Below, one piece after another: positions 9,550-20,226 of a DNA stretch of 64,000 bases. Where the stretch lies: positions 558,001-622,000 of the forward strand of contig NZ_MSLT01000012.1 in NCBI RefSeq assembly GCF_002149925.1, given 5' to 3'. The DNA comes from Thioflexithrix psekupsensis. Lineage in GTDB: Bacteria; Pseudomonadota; Gammaproteobacteria; Beggiatoales; Beggiatoaceae. Position 1 is the stretch's first letter. Each line of letters opens with the position of its first letter. The notes below the pieces were generated by a model. The model searched no databases. It was not told where the DNA came from and worked only from the letters and a program-made list of their open reading frames with translations. Made by a program: the position numbers and the translations under genes.

Positions 9550-9987
9550 ATGTCCGTTACCACTGAGCGTATGTCTCAAGTTTCCCCTGCGTTGCGTCAC
9601 GAGTTCGATCTTCACGACGAGGATGATCATTACCTGTCCCCACAAACCGAACAAGAAGAGCAGGATTATCTGGCCTTGAAAGTGGCGCAGGAAGTCGAAG
9701 ATGAAGTGATAGAACTGGAAATTGAACATCGCCAATTGCAAGTGGCTTTTGAGAAACAGACCGTTGCCTATGAAGCCGCATTGGCTTTGGTTCGACAAGG
9801 TGAATTGGACAATACCGATGCGTGCGAATGGTCAGAACGTCGGGCGCAATTGACGCAGCAAATGCAGGATTTGCGGCGTAAGATTCGTGTGAAAGAAAAA
9901 GTGTTAGAACAGATTAAAGAGTCGATTAAAACCGCTCGTTACCGAATTGTTAATCCCGTGGCAATGCGCAATGTGCATTTCTTTTAA
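9550..9987 (+). CDS. Coiled-coil protein of unknown function
   Basis: This 145-residue acidic protein begins MSVTTERMSQVSPALRHEFDLHDEDDH after a good AAGGAG site; this start is preferred over an upstream in-frame ATG at 9523. Residues 35-125 are rich in E, Q, L and K with heptad-like spacing (QEVEDEVIELEIEHRQLQVAFE, QQMQDLRRKIRVKEKVLEQIKESIK), so a coiled coil is likely. There is no signal peptide or membrane segment. The function is not recognised. It is isolated from both neighbours by gaps with inverted repeats. Confidence 0.7.
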   Translation: MSVTTERMSQVSPALRHEFDLHDEDDHYLSPQTEQEEQDYLALKVAQEVEDEVIELEIEHRQLQVAFEKQTVAYEAALALVRQGELDNTDACEWSERRAQLTQQMQDLRRKIRVKEKVLEQIKESIKTARYRIVNPVAMRNVHFF

Positions 9988-10016
9988 TTTAAACGCTCAC
10001 GGTGTAATTTCAATCT

Positions 10017-10045
10017 GTAGAGACGCACACACGATGCGTCTCTAC
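10017..10045. terminator. Perfect 11-bp stem-loop between convergent genes
   Basis: GTAGAGACGCA (10017-10027) and TGCGTCTCTAC (10035-10045) form a perfect hairpin with a 7-base loop. It lies between the ends of two convergent genes, so it can serve as a bidirectional terminator, although there is no long T-run. It may also be a dispersed palindromic repeat element; only one copy is in the window. Confidence 0.55.
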
Positions 10046-10070
10046 CCTCTAGCAGTGGTTCACACCCTGA

Positions 10071-12863
10071 TTAATGCAGCATGAAATGCTCAATATTAGA
10101 AAGAGAACCGACCTGTTTTTTATCGTCATAAGCGGCAACTGCCACATAAAAACCAACGCCATTCGATGGCATGGTAAAGCCCTCTGGTAATTGCAGTCGG
10201 AATTGACGGCTTAATCGCATATCTGCCGATTCGATTTGGCCGACATGGGGATAATTGGCGTAATAGAGTTGATACCCTTTTGCACCTGAAATGTCATCCC
10301 ATGTCAATGTCAGCGCGTTTTGTTTCACTCTTAAATACAATCTGGGCGCAGGCAAAGGACTGGGCGCGGCCGGCAATGTATTGTCCGTGCGCAATAGCAC
10401 GGTGGCGGTGAAAGGTTTCAGCGTCAAACTTTGCACTGGTTTGCCCGCTATATCCACATATTGCGCGGCGGCGGGTAAATTAAACGACTTGTCTTGATAC
10501 GTGGGATTGCTAAACAAGGCAAATCGCTCTTGAGCCGGTACATTGGGCAGAAAAGCCACCGCGTGCAAAGACACATTATCCAACCAATACGGACTGGCAT
10601 CTGCTTTTTCCGTCCCGAAAAATGCCTTCATAGAACTGTCGGTGAGTTTGCTTTGAAAAACAAATTCGTAATCTCGCCGTTGCTTATCCATCGCAAAAAC
10701 CCGTTGTTCATGGACAACATGCTTGGGTTGTGTTTGGTTAAAACGCAGGCGAATATTACCAAAATCATTCGCAATCACGCTAAATGCAAAACGATACCAC
10801 TGATCTTGTTGTAAAGAAAAGCTGTCATTCGGAGACACGCTTAAAATTCTATCTTCTGGATTATAAACAATTTTTAAACTGCCTTGATCCAATTTAGTCG
10901 TGTCATGAAATAATTTATCGGGTTTACTGGTTGGCCCCCAACTCTTGGCACTGGTGTCAAAAGTAGAATTGCTGACCAAATTCTCCCCAATGGGTTGCAC
11001 CGCCTCTGCGGGAATTAACACCCCACAATCTTGTGAACCTTTGTCATATTGCGGAAAATCTTGCCGCCAATGCGCCAAAGAATAGTTTTGTCCGTCTCGC
11101 GTCACGGCTAATTCGCTAAATGGATTACAATAATAATTATTTCTCGTGTCTCCATGCGCCGTTGTTCCCGTCAATTCCAAACCAATTTGGTCAGGATGTA
11201 ATGAGATCATAATGTTATTCTCAACCAAATTCTTAGAAGATGGCCCATATTTATCTTCTAACACAATTTGCGGATCATTATTATAAACAATATTGTTACG
11301 CACAATGGTATTGGTTAAGCTGGCTAAACGAATTCCCATATCGGCATTATTGAAAATCACATTATTTTCAATCAGATTGTCTTTAAAACCACCGTCTGCA
11401 CCAATCCCCATACCATAACGAGAATGATGGGAACAAGGGTTTAAATTCGTGGTAGAACAGCCGTTAGATTCATCAATATTTCCCAAAGAACCACTGAGAA
11501 AATTACCACGAATCACATTACCACTAGAACCAATACTGATTGCGCCACCGTCATTTAAAATTAATAAGGCATTTTTCACCACATTATTTTCAATTAAATG
11601 ATGGCCACCGTCTTTAAGATACATTCCATTTTCGGCGACATTTTCAACGTAATTACCGCGCACAGTATAAGCCTTACCAAAAACATCCACGGCATTGCCT
11701 TGATAAATACCGTCATAACGCAAGCCATAAGCGCGATACAACGCATTATTCAGCACAATATTATTGCTCACTGTGCTGCTTTTCACGTCAAAATTATCTT
11801 TTACGCTGGATTGTAAACCGATGCTGGCATGGAGATGGTGATGGAACTCGTTGCTGTCAATCAGCACATCAGCAGTATTCCACGTGGTAATCCCTTTGAC
11901 ATTATGGTGAAAATAACAATGTTGCACACGCACATTATTAGAACTATTAACGTGCATTCCTTGTGTCATGAAATGCTGAAATTGCAAATTTTCTACTGAA
12001 GTATTGTGCTTGTTATTATTGACATTTAAGCCTGTTTCATACACTGCGGCTTCAATTAAGGCTTGATTGGGATTTACACCTGCGGGCGGATAAAGATATA
12101 ACTTTTTATTCGCCGCATCATAATGCCATTCATTAGGATAATCTAACTCTTCTAATTTGCCGTCAATAAAATAGCCCCATTCAGGCAATTTACTGCCCAA
12201 ATTTGCCACCGATAAACGCCCATCACGCGCCTGATAACCCGTGATTTCTCGCACGGTAAACGTCCAACTGTCACGAACCCGTATCGTTGCGCCTTTCCAG
12301 TAATTGTCAGGTTTACGATAAGCTGCTAATGTCGGATCGGCAAAGAAATCTTTCCCCGTCACCGTCCCAATTTTAAGCCAATTTTTATCCAGTGGCGTTG
12401 GTACATTGGGATAACGGGCAATCGTCATCAATTGACCATTAACAAATAATTGTTGAATCGGTCGAAAATCACCGCTAGAAGTCTGCGGCAATAAAGCCGA
12501 AACATCCGCTTCATAAACCACGCGAGAATCTAAAGCCGAATGTTTCGTGGCCACCCAATTAGAAACCACAATACTTCCCGAAATAATCGGTTTATTGCCT
12601 TCGCCATAGGTAGAAAAAACAATATTTTGGGGTGAACGCGATAACTGAATTGATCCACGAAACACATCACCTCGCTTAAATAAAAAAATATCACCATCTT
12701 GGAATGATTTTTTATTTAAATTCTCAACCGTTTGCCAAGCGGTTTGCGGACTGAGTCCGTCATTACTATCGTTACCCGATTGGGCAAGATAATAAGTCCC
12801 CGCATAAGTCAATGGACTGGCACATAACAACAGCCAGAACATCATTTTTTTCACATTTCGCAT
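10071..12863 (-). CDS. Secreted right-handed parallel beta-helix protein
   Basis: This large exported protein (930 residues) has a clear Sec signal peptide, MRNVKKMMFWLLLCASPLTYA followed by GTYYLAQSG. Residues about 280-560 carry many beta-helix coils (NSSNNVRVQHCYF, ENNVVKNALLI, NLIENNVIFNNADMGIRL, NTIVRNNIVYNN), as in pectate lyase- and alginate epimerase/lyase-like folds. Residues about 630-790 look like a carbohydrate-binding jelly roll (NLVSNSTFDTSAKSWG to YWLDNVSL). The C-terminal 90 residues resemble a fibronectin type III domain. It is likely an extracellular or periplasmic polysaccharide-binding or -modifying protein. The substrate cannot be told and no catalytic triad was identified. 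Confidence 0.85.
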   Translation of the reverse strand: MRNVKKMMFWLLLCASPLTYAGTYYLAQSGNDSNDGLSPQTAWQTVENLNKKSFQDGDIFLFKRGDVFRGSIQLSRSPQNIVFSTYGEGNKPIISGSIVVSNWVATKHSALDSRVVYEADVSALLPQTSSGDFRPIQQLFVNGQLMTIARYPNVPTPLDKNWLKIGTVTGKDFFADPTLAAYRKPDNYWKGATIRVRDSWTFTVREITGYQARDGRLSVANLGSKLPEWGYFIDGKLEELDYPNEWHYDAANKKLYLYPPAGVNPNQALIEAAVYETGLNVNNNKHNTSVENLQFQHFMTQGMHVNSSNNVRVQHCYFHHNVKGITTWNTADVLIDSNEFHHHLHASIGLQSSVKDNFDVKSSTVSNNIVLNNALYRAYGLRYDGIYQGNAVDVFGKAYTVRGNYVENVAENGMYLKDGGHHLIENNVVKNALLILNDGGAISIGSSGNVIRGNFLSGSLGNIDESNGCSTTNLNPCSHHSRYGMGIGADGGFKDNLIENNVIFNNADMGIRLASLTNTIVRNNIVYNNDPQIVLEDKYGPSSKNLVENNIMISLHPDQIGLELTGTTAHGDTRNNYYCNPFSELAVTRDGQNYSLAHWRQDFPQYDKGSQDCGVLIPAEAVQPIGENLVSNSTFDTSAKSWGPTSKPDKLFHDTTKLDQGSLKIVYNPEDRILSVSPNDSFSLQQDQWYRFAFSVIANDFGNIRLRFNQTQPKHVVHEQRVFAMDKQRRDYEFVFQSKLTDSSMKAFFGTEKADASPYWLDNVSLHAVAFLPNVPAQERFALFSNPTYQDKSFNLPAAAQYVDIAGKPVQSLTLKPFTATVLLRTDNTLPAAPSPLPAPRLYLRVKQNALTLTWDDISGAKGYQLYYANYPHVGQIESADMRLSRQFRLQLPEGFTMPSNGVGFYVAVAAYDDKKQVGSLSNIEHFMLH

Positions 12864-12910
12864 GTATCATGCTCCTTAATGAATGGTTTTAAACCCACAA
12901 GACCAGTGAA

Positions 12911-12945
12911 CTAAGGTGAGTGAAGACTCACCTTAGTTTTATTTT
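12911..12945. terminator. Strong stem-loop between nfeD-like gene and beta-helix gene
   Basis: CTAAGGTGAGT (12911-12921) and ACTCACCTTAG (12926-12936) form a perfect 11-bp stem with a 4-base loop. A T-rich tail (TTTTATTTT) follows on the plus strand. It lies downstream of the minus-strand NfeD gene and upstream of the beta-helix gene, so it most likely ends the NfeD transcript, although the better T-tract is on the opposite strand. Confidence 0.55.
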
Positions 12946-12966
12946 AACAGTATGCGCTCAAGCATT

Positions 12967-13425
12967 TTAATTTTCTGGTTGAGAATTGATCAATTCCACT
13001 TTGAGGCGCGCTCCTTCTACTGCGATCACTCTGACTTGCGTGCCTTCGGGGCAATCGGGGCCTTCAACGCGCCACGAGCCGTCGCCCACATGTATTCTAC
13101 CTAAGCCATTGACAATCGCTTCTTGCACCAGAAAAGTTCGCCCAACGTACTCCATTCCGCGCACATTCAATTGAGGATGATCGCTACGCACAGGGTTTTT
13201 ACTGAGATAAGTCCGAGTAATCACCATGCTCACAATCGCCCCCACACCAAACAGCAGCAATTGCACTTGAGAGGTAATTTCAAATAAAAACAGTAATAAC
13301 CCCACCAAACCCGCCGCCACAGACAACCAGAGAAAAAAAGTCCCCGTCACAAATAATTCTAAAATTAAAAAACCAACGCTTAAAATCCACCAATGCCAAT
13401 GATTTGGATCAAATGTTTCAACCAT
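12967..13425 (-). CDS. NfeD-family membrane protein
   Basis: This 152-residue protein has an N-terminal pair or trio of membrane helices (WWILSVGFLILELFVTGTFFLWLSVAAGLVGLLLFLF and LLLFGVGAIVSMVITRTYL) and a C-terminal OB-fold (RTFLVQEAIVNGLGRIHVGDGSWRVEGPDCPEGTQVRVIAVEGARLKV). It matches the short NfeD/YbbK class that works with SPFH-family proteins in membrane organisation. No SPFH/QmcA (stomatin-like) gene is adjacent, which is unusual since the two are commonly paired. Confidence 0.9.
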   Translation of the reverse strand: MVETFDPNHWHWWILSVGFLILELFVTGTFFLWLSVAAGLVGLLLFLFEITSQVQLLLFGVGAIVSMVITRTYLSKNPVRSDHPQLNVRGMEYVGRTFLVQEAIVNGLGRIHVGDGSWRVEGPDCPEGTQVRVIAVEGARLKVELINSQPEN

Positions 13426-13515
13426 TCACTGTTAAACTCCCCAAGTTAAAATGCGATAATGTGTCAATTACTATAGCAAAAATTTGTGATATGCAGCAAA
13501 GTTATTTTTGCCCTA

Positions 13516-15945
13516 TTATTTTTCTCTATTTAATCGGGAATTAGCGGTTAATCGTTGGTGAATTTCGATTAAAAGTTGTTCTTTTTCATAAGCTCCTTTA
13601 ATAAAGGTATGTTGTGTCATTGCACTGAGCTGTACACTTTCTTCTGGAGTCAATTCCTTAGCAGTCAATATCACCACAGGAATAGAATTCCATGCAGGAT
13701 TCTCCCGTAAATGGTGCAAAAATTCAAAACCATCCATTTCAGGCATCATTAAATCGGTCAAAATTAAATCAGGAATCTGCTGTTCTATTTGTGCCAAGGC
13801 GTGTTGACCGTTGCCTGCTTGTACCACATGCCAACCTGCCCGCGTTAAAATTTTCTCCATCATCTCTCGCGTCACCACATTATCTTCAACTAATAATACG
13901 GTTGAGGTTTGTTGTGGCTGGGAGTAACGCGCCAAAACGCTTTGCAATTGTTGACGACTCACGGGCTTAATCAAATAATCGTCTGCCCCTAATACGTAAC
14001 CCAAGCGTTTGTTATCCACCATGGTGGACATAATGACGGGAATGTGTTGCAAATGGACATCGGCTTTTAATTGAGATAATACATTCCAACCATCCACTTC
14101 GGGCATCATCACATCCAATAAAATCGCTTTGGGTTCAAATTGTTGCGCTAATCGTAATCCAGTAATACCATTGTCCGCTAACAATACCTGATACCCCAAA
14201 CGACGCAAATGTGTCTGCATTAATTCGCGCACGGTGGCATCGTCATCAATCACTAAAATTTCCCCTTTGTGGGAAACTTCTGGAGAAACAGGCGGCAAGC
14301 TCTGTGGTTCTAACGATTCGGGCGGAGGAGAAGCAAGAGGACTGGTTTTAATTAAAGTATTCTGTTTGGTGCGTGACAGATAAATTTCTACGTTGGTGGG
14401 TAATTCAATGGTAAAACACGAGCCTTTTCCATATTCACTAAGCACTTGAATACGTCCACCCATCATTTCTACAAAACGTTTTGTAATCGCCAAACCTAAA
14501 CCCGTGCCACCGTATTTGCGGGTGGTGGAGCTGTCGGCTTGAGTGAAACTCTGAAACAGTTTTTTCTGCTGTTCTGGAGTCATGCCAATGCCATTATCTA
14601 TCACTTGAAACTTGTACCAATTTATATCATGAAAATAAAGGCGTTCAATATGTAACGTAATAAATCCTTTTTCGGTAAATTTTGCCGCATTGCTAAGGAG
14701 ATTCAATAAAACTTGTCGCACCCGTGTATGATCAGCCCGCATAATGATTAATTTTTCGCTGTCATTGGGGAGAACGACATTAAAATGGTTATTATTCTTT
14801 GATAACATGGGCTGCATGGTTTGAACTAATTCATTCACCAATTCGCGCACATCAAAATTTTCAAAAAATAAATCAATACGTCCCGCTTCAATTTTAGATA
14901 AGTCTAAAATATCATTAATTAAGCCTAATAAATGCTTCCCTGAATCTCGAATCTTTTTTAAATCTTGAGAGAATTCAATCAAATTTCTGTCATCGGCTTC
15001 TTCTAATAAGATTTCACTGTAGCCAATAACAGCATTTAATGGCGTGCGCAATTCGTGGCTCATATTGGCAATGAATTGGCTTTTGGCGAGATTGGCTGAT
15101 TCAGCGTGTTGTTTGGCGAGTTGTAATTGTTGCGATTGGGCGAGAATGTGGCGATTTTGTTCCGTCATTTCTGCGGTGCGTTCGCGCACTTTTTGTTCTA
15201 AATCTTGGGTGATTTGTTGCTGCAATTGTTCATTTTCTTTTAATTGCGCAATCAGAGCTTTTTGTGCTTTGAGTTTTTCTGTTTCGCTGGTTTCAATGGT
15301 TTCAATTTGATGAGAGATAACATTTGCCGCAGGACGAAAAACAAATAAAGCCTCAAATAATAAAACCAATAAGGTAATGATCATTAAAATAAACTCAATT
15401 TCTTTGAGCGAATTCACACGCGTATTGGCTTCCGTGTCGTATTGAAAAGTAATGCTATTCATCCATTTAAGAAATTCTCCCTCATGTGACAAAATAGTTT
15501 GTAATAATTGTGGCGGAATAGGTTGTTGATTTAAGGCAATAATCGCTTGTGCAGCGTGATGTATAGCGATGTAATGTGGCGTTAATTGACGAAACATATC
15601 ATTCACCGCCACACTGTTTTCATGATCCAATAAACCCAATTCCTCATCACCATATTGTAACGCCAAATGTGACTTTTCCCATAAAGATAAACTTTCTTTA
15701 AATAGGCGCATGGTTTGTTTAAATTGTTCAGCGTCGGGAGCTTGTTCTAATAACAAAGCAAATTTAGTGATGCGCTGACTGAGCATCCGTTGCCGCCCTG
15801 AAATATTAATAATGCGAGAATCATTAGATTGCACTTCTAAAGTGTTGTGAATTAGATATTGACTGGTCAGCGTCAATAACGCAATTAAAGACAAGGCGAA
15901 AATATAAGTTAATGTCAGTTTTTTATGAGAATCTTTATAGATCAT
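13516..15945 (-). CDS. Hybrid sensor histidine kinase with two receiver domains
   Basis: This 809-residue inner-membrane kinase starts with a membrane helix (residues about 10-31). A PilJ-type N-terminal sensor follows, with the [13 protein letters not shown] motif, and a second helix (about 184-206) ending [11 protein letters not shown] coiled coil leads to the HisKA box [20 protein letters not shown], the HATPase motifs DNGIGM and GGTGLGLAI, and two tandem receiver domains with phosphoacceptor motifs [12 protein letters not shown] and [12 protein letters not shown]. The second receiver is degenerate at its lysine position (HTFIKGAY). PilJ-type sensors often report nitrate/nitrite or type IV pilus state. 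No partner regulator is adjacent. Confidence 0.9.
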   Translation of the reverse strand: MIYKDSHKKLTLTYIFALSLIALLTLTSQYLIHNTLEVQSNDSRIINISGRQRMLSQRITKFALLLEQAPDAEQFKQTMRLFKESLSLWEKSHLALQYGDEELGLLDHENSVAVNDMFRQLTPHYIAIHHAAQAIIALNQQPIPPQLLQTILSHEGEFLKWMNSITFQYDTEANTRVNSLKEIEFILMIITLLVLLFEALFVFRPAANVISHQIETIETSETEKLKAQKALIAQLKENEQLQQQITQDLEQKVRERTAEMTEQNRHILAQSQQLQLAKQHAESANLAKSQFIANMSHELRTPLNAVIGYSEILLEEADDRNLIEFSQDLKKIRDSGKHLLGLINDILDLSKIEAGRIDLFFENFDVRELVNELVQTMQPMLSKNNNHFNVVLPNDSEKLIIMRADHTRVRQVLLNLLSNAAKFTEKGFITLHIERLYFHDINWYKFQVIDNGIGMTPEQQKKLFQSFTQADSSTTRKYGGTGLGLAITKRFVEMMGGRIQVLSEYGKGSCFTIELPTNVEIYLSRTKQNTLIKTSPLASPPPESLEPQSLPPVSPEVSHKGEILVIDDDATVRELMQTHLRRLGYQVLLADNGITGLRLAQQFEPKAILLDVMMPEVDGWNVLSQLKADVHLQHIPVIMSTMVDNKRLGYVLGADDYLIKPVSRQQLQSVLARYSQPQQTSTVLLVEDNVVTREMMEKILTRAGWHVVQAGNGQHALAQIEQQIPDLILTDLMMPEMDGFEFLHHLRENPAWNSIPVVILTAKELTPEESVQLSAMTQHTFIKGAYEKEQLLIEIHQRLTANSRLNREK

Positions 15946-16127
15946 ATCAATTTGCCAGCAATTATTCGGTTAATTTTTGAACAAAATTTGAACGAAACAC
16001 GGCTTCTCTTTTTTAAAAGAAATTTGCGTGACAGATATGTTGATATTTATAAATTGTTGTGCCAGAAACTATAATACAATTACAGTCTCTGGCGTGGGGC
16101 GAGAAGGGGTTGATGTATTAACTACTA

Positions 16128-17258
16128 TACCAAAATTATGTGAGATATAAAAACAAATTAAGTTCTAATATCTAGCTAGATATTAGGTATAAGATACTGT
16201 TTAATTTTATTAAACTTAAACACTTTACCTGACAAAAAGGTCTCAAACATACTAGTGACTTCTTTAAAGCTTGATAGACGATGAAAATTCTTTCTGACCC
16301 AATTCTTACCTTGAAGCCAAATATCCTCGACTGGATTTTGCTCTGGGGCATTGGGCGCAAATCTTAATAAACGAACTTTCCATTCTGATTCTGGAAGTCC
16401 CCCATTTAATTTCTCTAAATAAGTTCTTAAACCTTCAGAACGATGATAACTTGCACCATCCCAAATAATCACATGACGGGCTTCTTTATATCTGTAAATG
16501 AGCCAGTTAATAAAGTCTATCGTATATTTTGTATCAGCTTTCTTTGCCCTATCTAAAATAAATTCTCCCGTATAAATATTCACCGCTCCATACCACGTTT
16601 GAGAAGTGCGATAATTACTCATCTTTATTGACGTTCTTTCTCCTTTTTTCGACCAAACATAACCACAAATATCTCCCCACAACTGATGGCTTTCGTCTTG
16701 CATCCAGTACATTACCTCTCCACTTTCTATCTGTTCACGCTCCTTATCTATTAAATCCTTAATCTCTTTTTTTTTAGCTTCTACTTTTACCTCATCTTTT
16801 GCCGAATTCTCTTTGTGTGTCTTCTTATAACTTAAATTCGCTTCTTCTAATAATTTAGTATAAGAAGTATTTGAAGAATAGAAAACATCATACTCCTCTT
16901 TTAAGTATCTCTTTAGTTCCTCTATTGTTATTGTCTTCTTTTCTTGTATCCAATTAATCACATCTTCTCGTTCACGCGGCTTTAAATACCCTGGCGAGCC
17001 TTTATACGCTAACTTTAATCCTTCCACCCCTGACGCTAAATAAATGGCTTTCCATTTATCCACAAATTGCACACTGACACAACACGCTAAAGCCGCTTCC
17101 GCACGCACAAAACCAAGCAAAGACATTCTTACTGCCATCGCTCGCTTCACTTCTCTCGCTTCACCTGTTGACATTAACTCTTCTAAATCTTCATATCTCT
17201 TGTTCATTATTCTCTCCTATTTAAAAAGTATTATTATACGACTCTGAAAAAATTGGTA
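16128..17258 (-). mobile_element. IS630-family insertion sequence, copy 1 (1131 bp)
   Basis: The element runs from TACC to GGTA and is flanked by TA on both sides, the usual IS630 target duplication. The imperfect terminal inverted repeats are TACCAATTTTTTCAGAG at the transposase start side and TACCAAAATTATGTGAG at the other, 12 of 17 matching. It lies in the intergenic space between the histidine kinase and the chemoreceptor. The same 1131-bp element occurs three more times in the window. Confidence 0.93.
16176..17207 (-). CDS. IS630-family transposase, copy 1
   Basis: This 343-residue DDE transposase has an N-terminal helix-turn-helix region (VRAEAALACCVSVQFVDKWKAIYLASGVEGL) and a catalytic domain with probable metal-binding residues D171 (MQDESH), D250 (IIWDGASYHR) and E294 (EQNPVEDIWLQ). 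A single ORF fills the element, so no frameshift is needed. It belongs to the same sub-group as copy 2, and copies 3 and 4 form another. A 22-bp perfect palindrome (16165-16186) overlaps the stop codon. Confidence 0.95.
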   Translation of the reverse strand: MNKRYEDLEELMSTGEAREVKRAMAVRMSLLGFVRAEAALACCVSVQFVDKWKAIYLASGVEGLKLAYKGSPGYLKPREREDVINWIQEKKTITIEELKRYLKEEYDVFYSSNTSYTKLLEEANLSYKKTHKENSAKDEVKVEAKKKEIKDLIDKEREQIESGEVMYWMQDESHQLWGDICGYVWSKKGERTSIKMSNYRTSQTWYGAVNIYTGEFILDRAKKADTKYTIDFINWLIYRYKEARHVIIWDGASYHRSEGLRTYLEKLNGGLPESEWKVRLLRFAPNAPEQNPVEDIWLQGKNWVRKNFHRLSSFKEVTSMFETFLSGKVFKFNKIKQYLIPNI

Positions 17259-17294
17259 TATAGCAAATATTGGGTGATATGTGATATGTCAGAA

Positions 17295-20066
17295 TTAAAA
17301 ATCTTCCCACCCGTCTTCGGTGACGGCTTTAGGTGATACGGTGGGTTTGGCGGGTTTTTTCGGGGTGTGATGCGCTTTTTTCGACAACCGAGAAGTGCGA
17401 GAATTGGACGCGGCAACAGCAGAATTGTTCTCATTGATCAGGTCTACATAGCGGGTATTGATGACGAAAAAGCCCACTTGTTCGCGTAAACTTTGCGATT
17501 CGTGACTCATAGACTCGCCCGCAGCGGTGGCTTCTTCAACTAAGGCTGCGTTTTGCTGTGTCATTTCGTCCATTTGTGCGACGGCTTTATTGACTTGCTG
17601 AATACCAGAAGATTGCTCCTGACTGGCGGCGGCGATTTCGGCAATAATGTCGCTTACTCTTTTGACCGCCGTGACGATTTCCGTCAATGTTTCTCCCGAT
17701 TGATTGACTAAGGCAGTGCCTTCTTCTACTTTGTTGACGCTATCGCGGATCAAATTCTTGATTTCTTTGGCCGCCGTTGCGCTACGTTGGGCTAAATTAC
17801 GTACTTCAGTAGCAACCACCGCAAAGCCGCGTCCTTGTTCGCCTGCGCGTGCCGCTTCTACCGCGGCATTTAAGGCTAATAAATTGGTTTGAAAGGCAAT
17901 ATCATCAATCACACCAATAATATCCGCGATTTTCTTGCTGCTGTCGTTGATTTTCGCCATCGCCACCACGGCATTATTGACCACTTTACTGCCTTGTTCG
18001 GCATAGGTGCGCGCACTAGAAGCCAATTGAGTGGCTTGGCGTGCATTATCCGCGTTTTGCTGCACCGTGCTGGTCATTTCTTCCATGCTGGCTGCGGTTT
18101 CTTCTAACGATGCGGCTTGCTCTTCGGTGCGTTGACTGAGGCTGATGTGGCCTTGCGAAATTTCCTCAGCCGCTTGATTCACCGCGCTGGCACTTTGTTG
18201 GATGGTGATCATCACTTCATTGAGCAAGCGAATAGTGGTATTAATATCTTGTTTTAACTGATCCAATGAACCTAAATAATTGTTTTCAATAGTCAGTGTT
18301 AAATCCCCTTTAGACAAGGCCGAGAAAACGGTCATTAAATCTTTAATTGCCAGTTCGTTATAATCTAAAATCTGATTTAACGCTTCAGCGAAACTACGGA
18401 AAAATCCTATTTTATTTTCCAGATCAATTCGACCTGAAAAATCACCTTGTGAGGCGGCATGAATCACGTGATTAATCTCTTGTTCAGTAGAAACTTCAAT
18501 CGTGCGATCTTTAAATTCTTTGACAATCGCCAATTGCTGTCCTTTCTGATTAATCACGGGCGTGGCAAAATATTCAATATTAGCCATGCTTAAATCTAAA
18601 CGGGCATGTTCACTGCCTTTTAATTGGGCTAATAAACGACGGTGCGCTTGTGGGTCTTTATGCAACACATCTACCGATTGATTCAGTAAATTATCCGCAC
18701 GGAAATTGGGAAGTTCACGCATAAAGGCGGGTTCTTGTTCTTTAAACAGGCGTTGTGCGGCTTTATTCAGGTAGATAATTTTATAATCATTATCAGCAAT
18801 TAACACGCTGGTGGTGACATTATCTAACGCCTCGTTAATGCGCAATGCGGCTTCGGCCATGGTTTGTTCTCGCTCAATACGTTCGCGCAATTGTTGCTGC
18901 ATATTGTCCAACACGTGCAGTAATTGCCCTGTTTCGTCTTGATTTTCAATGGCAAATTCATTGTTCAAATTGCCTTGTGCGATGGAATTGGCTACATTCA
19001 CCGCTTTGTCTAAACTCAAATTCACCCCACGCAATAAAGTGTAAGCAAAAGACAGGGCAATTAGCACTAACACCAATGTAGAAACGCTAATTAAAATTAA
19101 TTCAATATAAGCCAATTCTCCCGCTTCTCGTGTCGTTTCGGCAACATATTGGCTTAATGCCACTTCGAGTTTATCTAATAAATCAATTTGTGCCGTTTTT
19201 GTTTCATACCAATAATCAGATATATCGATTGTTTTGCCTTGTGCATTTTCAACAGTTAAAGGTAAAATACCATCCACACTGGCCGCATAAGCCATTTCTC
19301 GCAATCGCTCCATTTCTTTGACTTGGGGATGCTCAAAAATCTGTTCTAATTCTGCCTGTTGTTCAGGAGTCATATAGCGTTTAGCACCACTGTCTAAATA
19401 AACGCCTTGCTCTGCCACCAAGCGAATAAAATGTTTATAATCACTCGGTTCAAAGTAACGCTGTTTAAATGCCTGCACTAATAACGAACGTTCTAATGCC
19501 GATTTTTCTTTAGCAGCCGCTACATTGAGACGCGCTAATTCCAGTCTGAAAAAACTGGCATATTTTTGATCTTTCACCAGATAAGTAAGCAATTCAATTA
19601 GACTTTGGTTAATCTTAGAATAACCGTCAAAAGCCTGTGCTTGGGTGGCTTTCAAATCGGCAACTTGCTGACGTAATGCAGTAACAGTTTCAAAATGAGG
19701 CTGTAATTCATTAAGTACCATTTTCGGCGTTTCATTTCCGCCTTGCAACATGGCTTCGTTGTATTCTTTCTCTATGTCTGAAATCAGTTTTACCGTATTA
19801 GCAATGCGCTGATTCAGTTCGTCTTTGCGATCTGTTGATGGCGTTCGCAGGTAGAATAACGAAAACATTCGCTCATGTTGTAAGCGATAAACCAATTCGG
19901 TCACTTTTAACGACAATCGGCTATTTTGTTCCAGCGTTTTCATCTGGAAATAAAATTCAGCCTTCTCAAAAACCAGTACCGATGCAAAATAAATTAATCC
20001 CGCAAAAGGAAAAAAAAGCATTAACATCAGTTTGTGTTTGATCTTTAAATCACGGATGAGTTTCAT
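17295..20066 (-). CDS. Methyl-accepting chemotaxis protein with NIT sensor domain
   Basis: This is a 923-residue chemoreceptor. An N-terminal membrane helix ([22 protein letters not shown]) precedes a NIT-type nitrate/nitrite sensing domain ([17 protein letters not shown] and [14 protein letters not shown]), a second helix near residues 322-344, a HAMP domain, a PAS-like domain ([25 protein letters not shown]) and a cytoplasmic signalling hairpin with the tip [29 protein letters not shown]. The last residues GWEDF resemble the WxxF pentapeptide that tethers CheR/CheB. The ATG at 20066 is chosen over the adjoining GTG because GGAG lies 8 bp upstream. No che genes are nearby. Confidence 0.92.
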   Translation of the reverse strand: MKLIRDLKIKHKLMLMLFFPFAGLIYFASVLVFEKAEFYFQMKTLEQNSRLSLKVTELVYRLQHERMFSLFYLRTPSTDRKDELNQRIANTVKLISDIEKEYNEAMLQGGNETPKMVLNELQPHFETVTALRQQVADLKATQAQAFDGYSKINQSLIELLTYLVKDQKYASFFRLELARLNVAAAKEKSALERSLLVQAFKQRYFEPSDYKHFIRLVAEQGVYLDSGAKRYMTPEQQAELEQIFEHPQVKEMERLREMAYAASVDGILPLTVENAQGKTIDISDYWYETKTAQIDLLDKLEVALSQYVAETTREAGELAYIELILISVSTLVLVLIALSFAYTLLRGVNLSLDKAVNVANSIAQGNLNNEFAIENQDETGQLLHVLDNMQQQLRERIEREQTMAEAALRINEALDNVTTSVLIADNDYKIIYLNKAAQRLFKEQEPAFMRELPNFRADNLLNQSVDVLHKDPQAHRRLLAQLKGSEHARLDLSMANIEYFATPVINQKGQQLAIVKEFKDRTIEVSTEQEINHVIHAASQGDFSGRIDLENKIGFFRSFAEALNQILDYNELAIKDLMTVFSALSKGDLTLTIENNYLGSLDQLKQDINTTIRLLNEVMITIQQSASAVNQAAEEISQGHISLSQRTEEQAASLEETAASMEEMTSTVQQNADNARQATQLASSARTYAEQGSKVVNNAVVAMAKINDSSKKIADIIGVIDDIAFQTNLLALNAAVEAARAGEQGRGFAVVATEVRNLAQRSATAAKEIKNLIRDSVNKVEEGTALVNQSGETLTEIVTAVKRVSDIIAEIAAASQEQSSGIQQVNKAVAQMDEMTQQNAALVEEATAAGESMSHESQSLREQVGFFVINTRYVDLINENNSAVAASNSRTSRLSKKAHHTPKKPAKPTVSPKAVTEDGWEDF

Positions 20067-20226
20067 CACATTGTCTCCATTGAGGGTGATATTGGCAGAC
20101 CTGTTGGAATTGGGGGGACATTCGCTATGGCTCTATTTTACTTTTTACAAGATAATAAACAATACTAAAATGAGTTTATGCGAACGCATTATTTTATTTT
20201 TATCCTTTTTATGAGGTGTCGTCATC

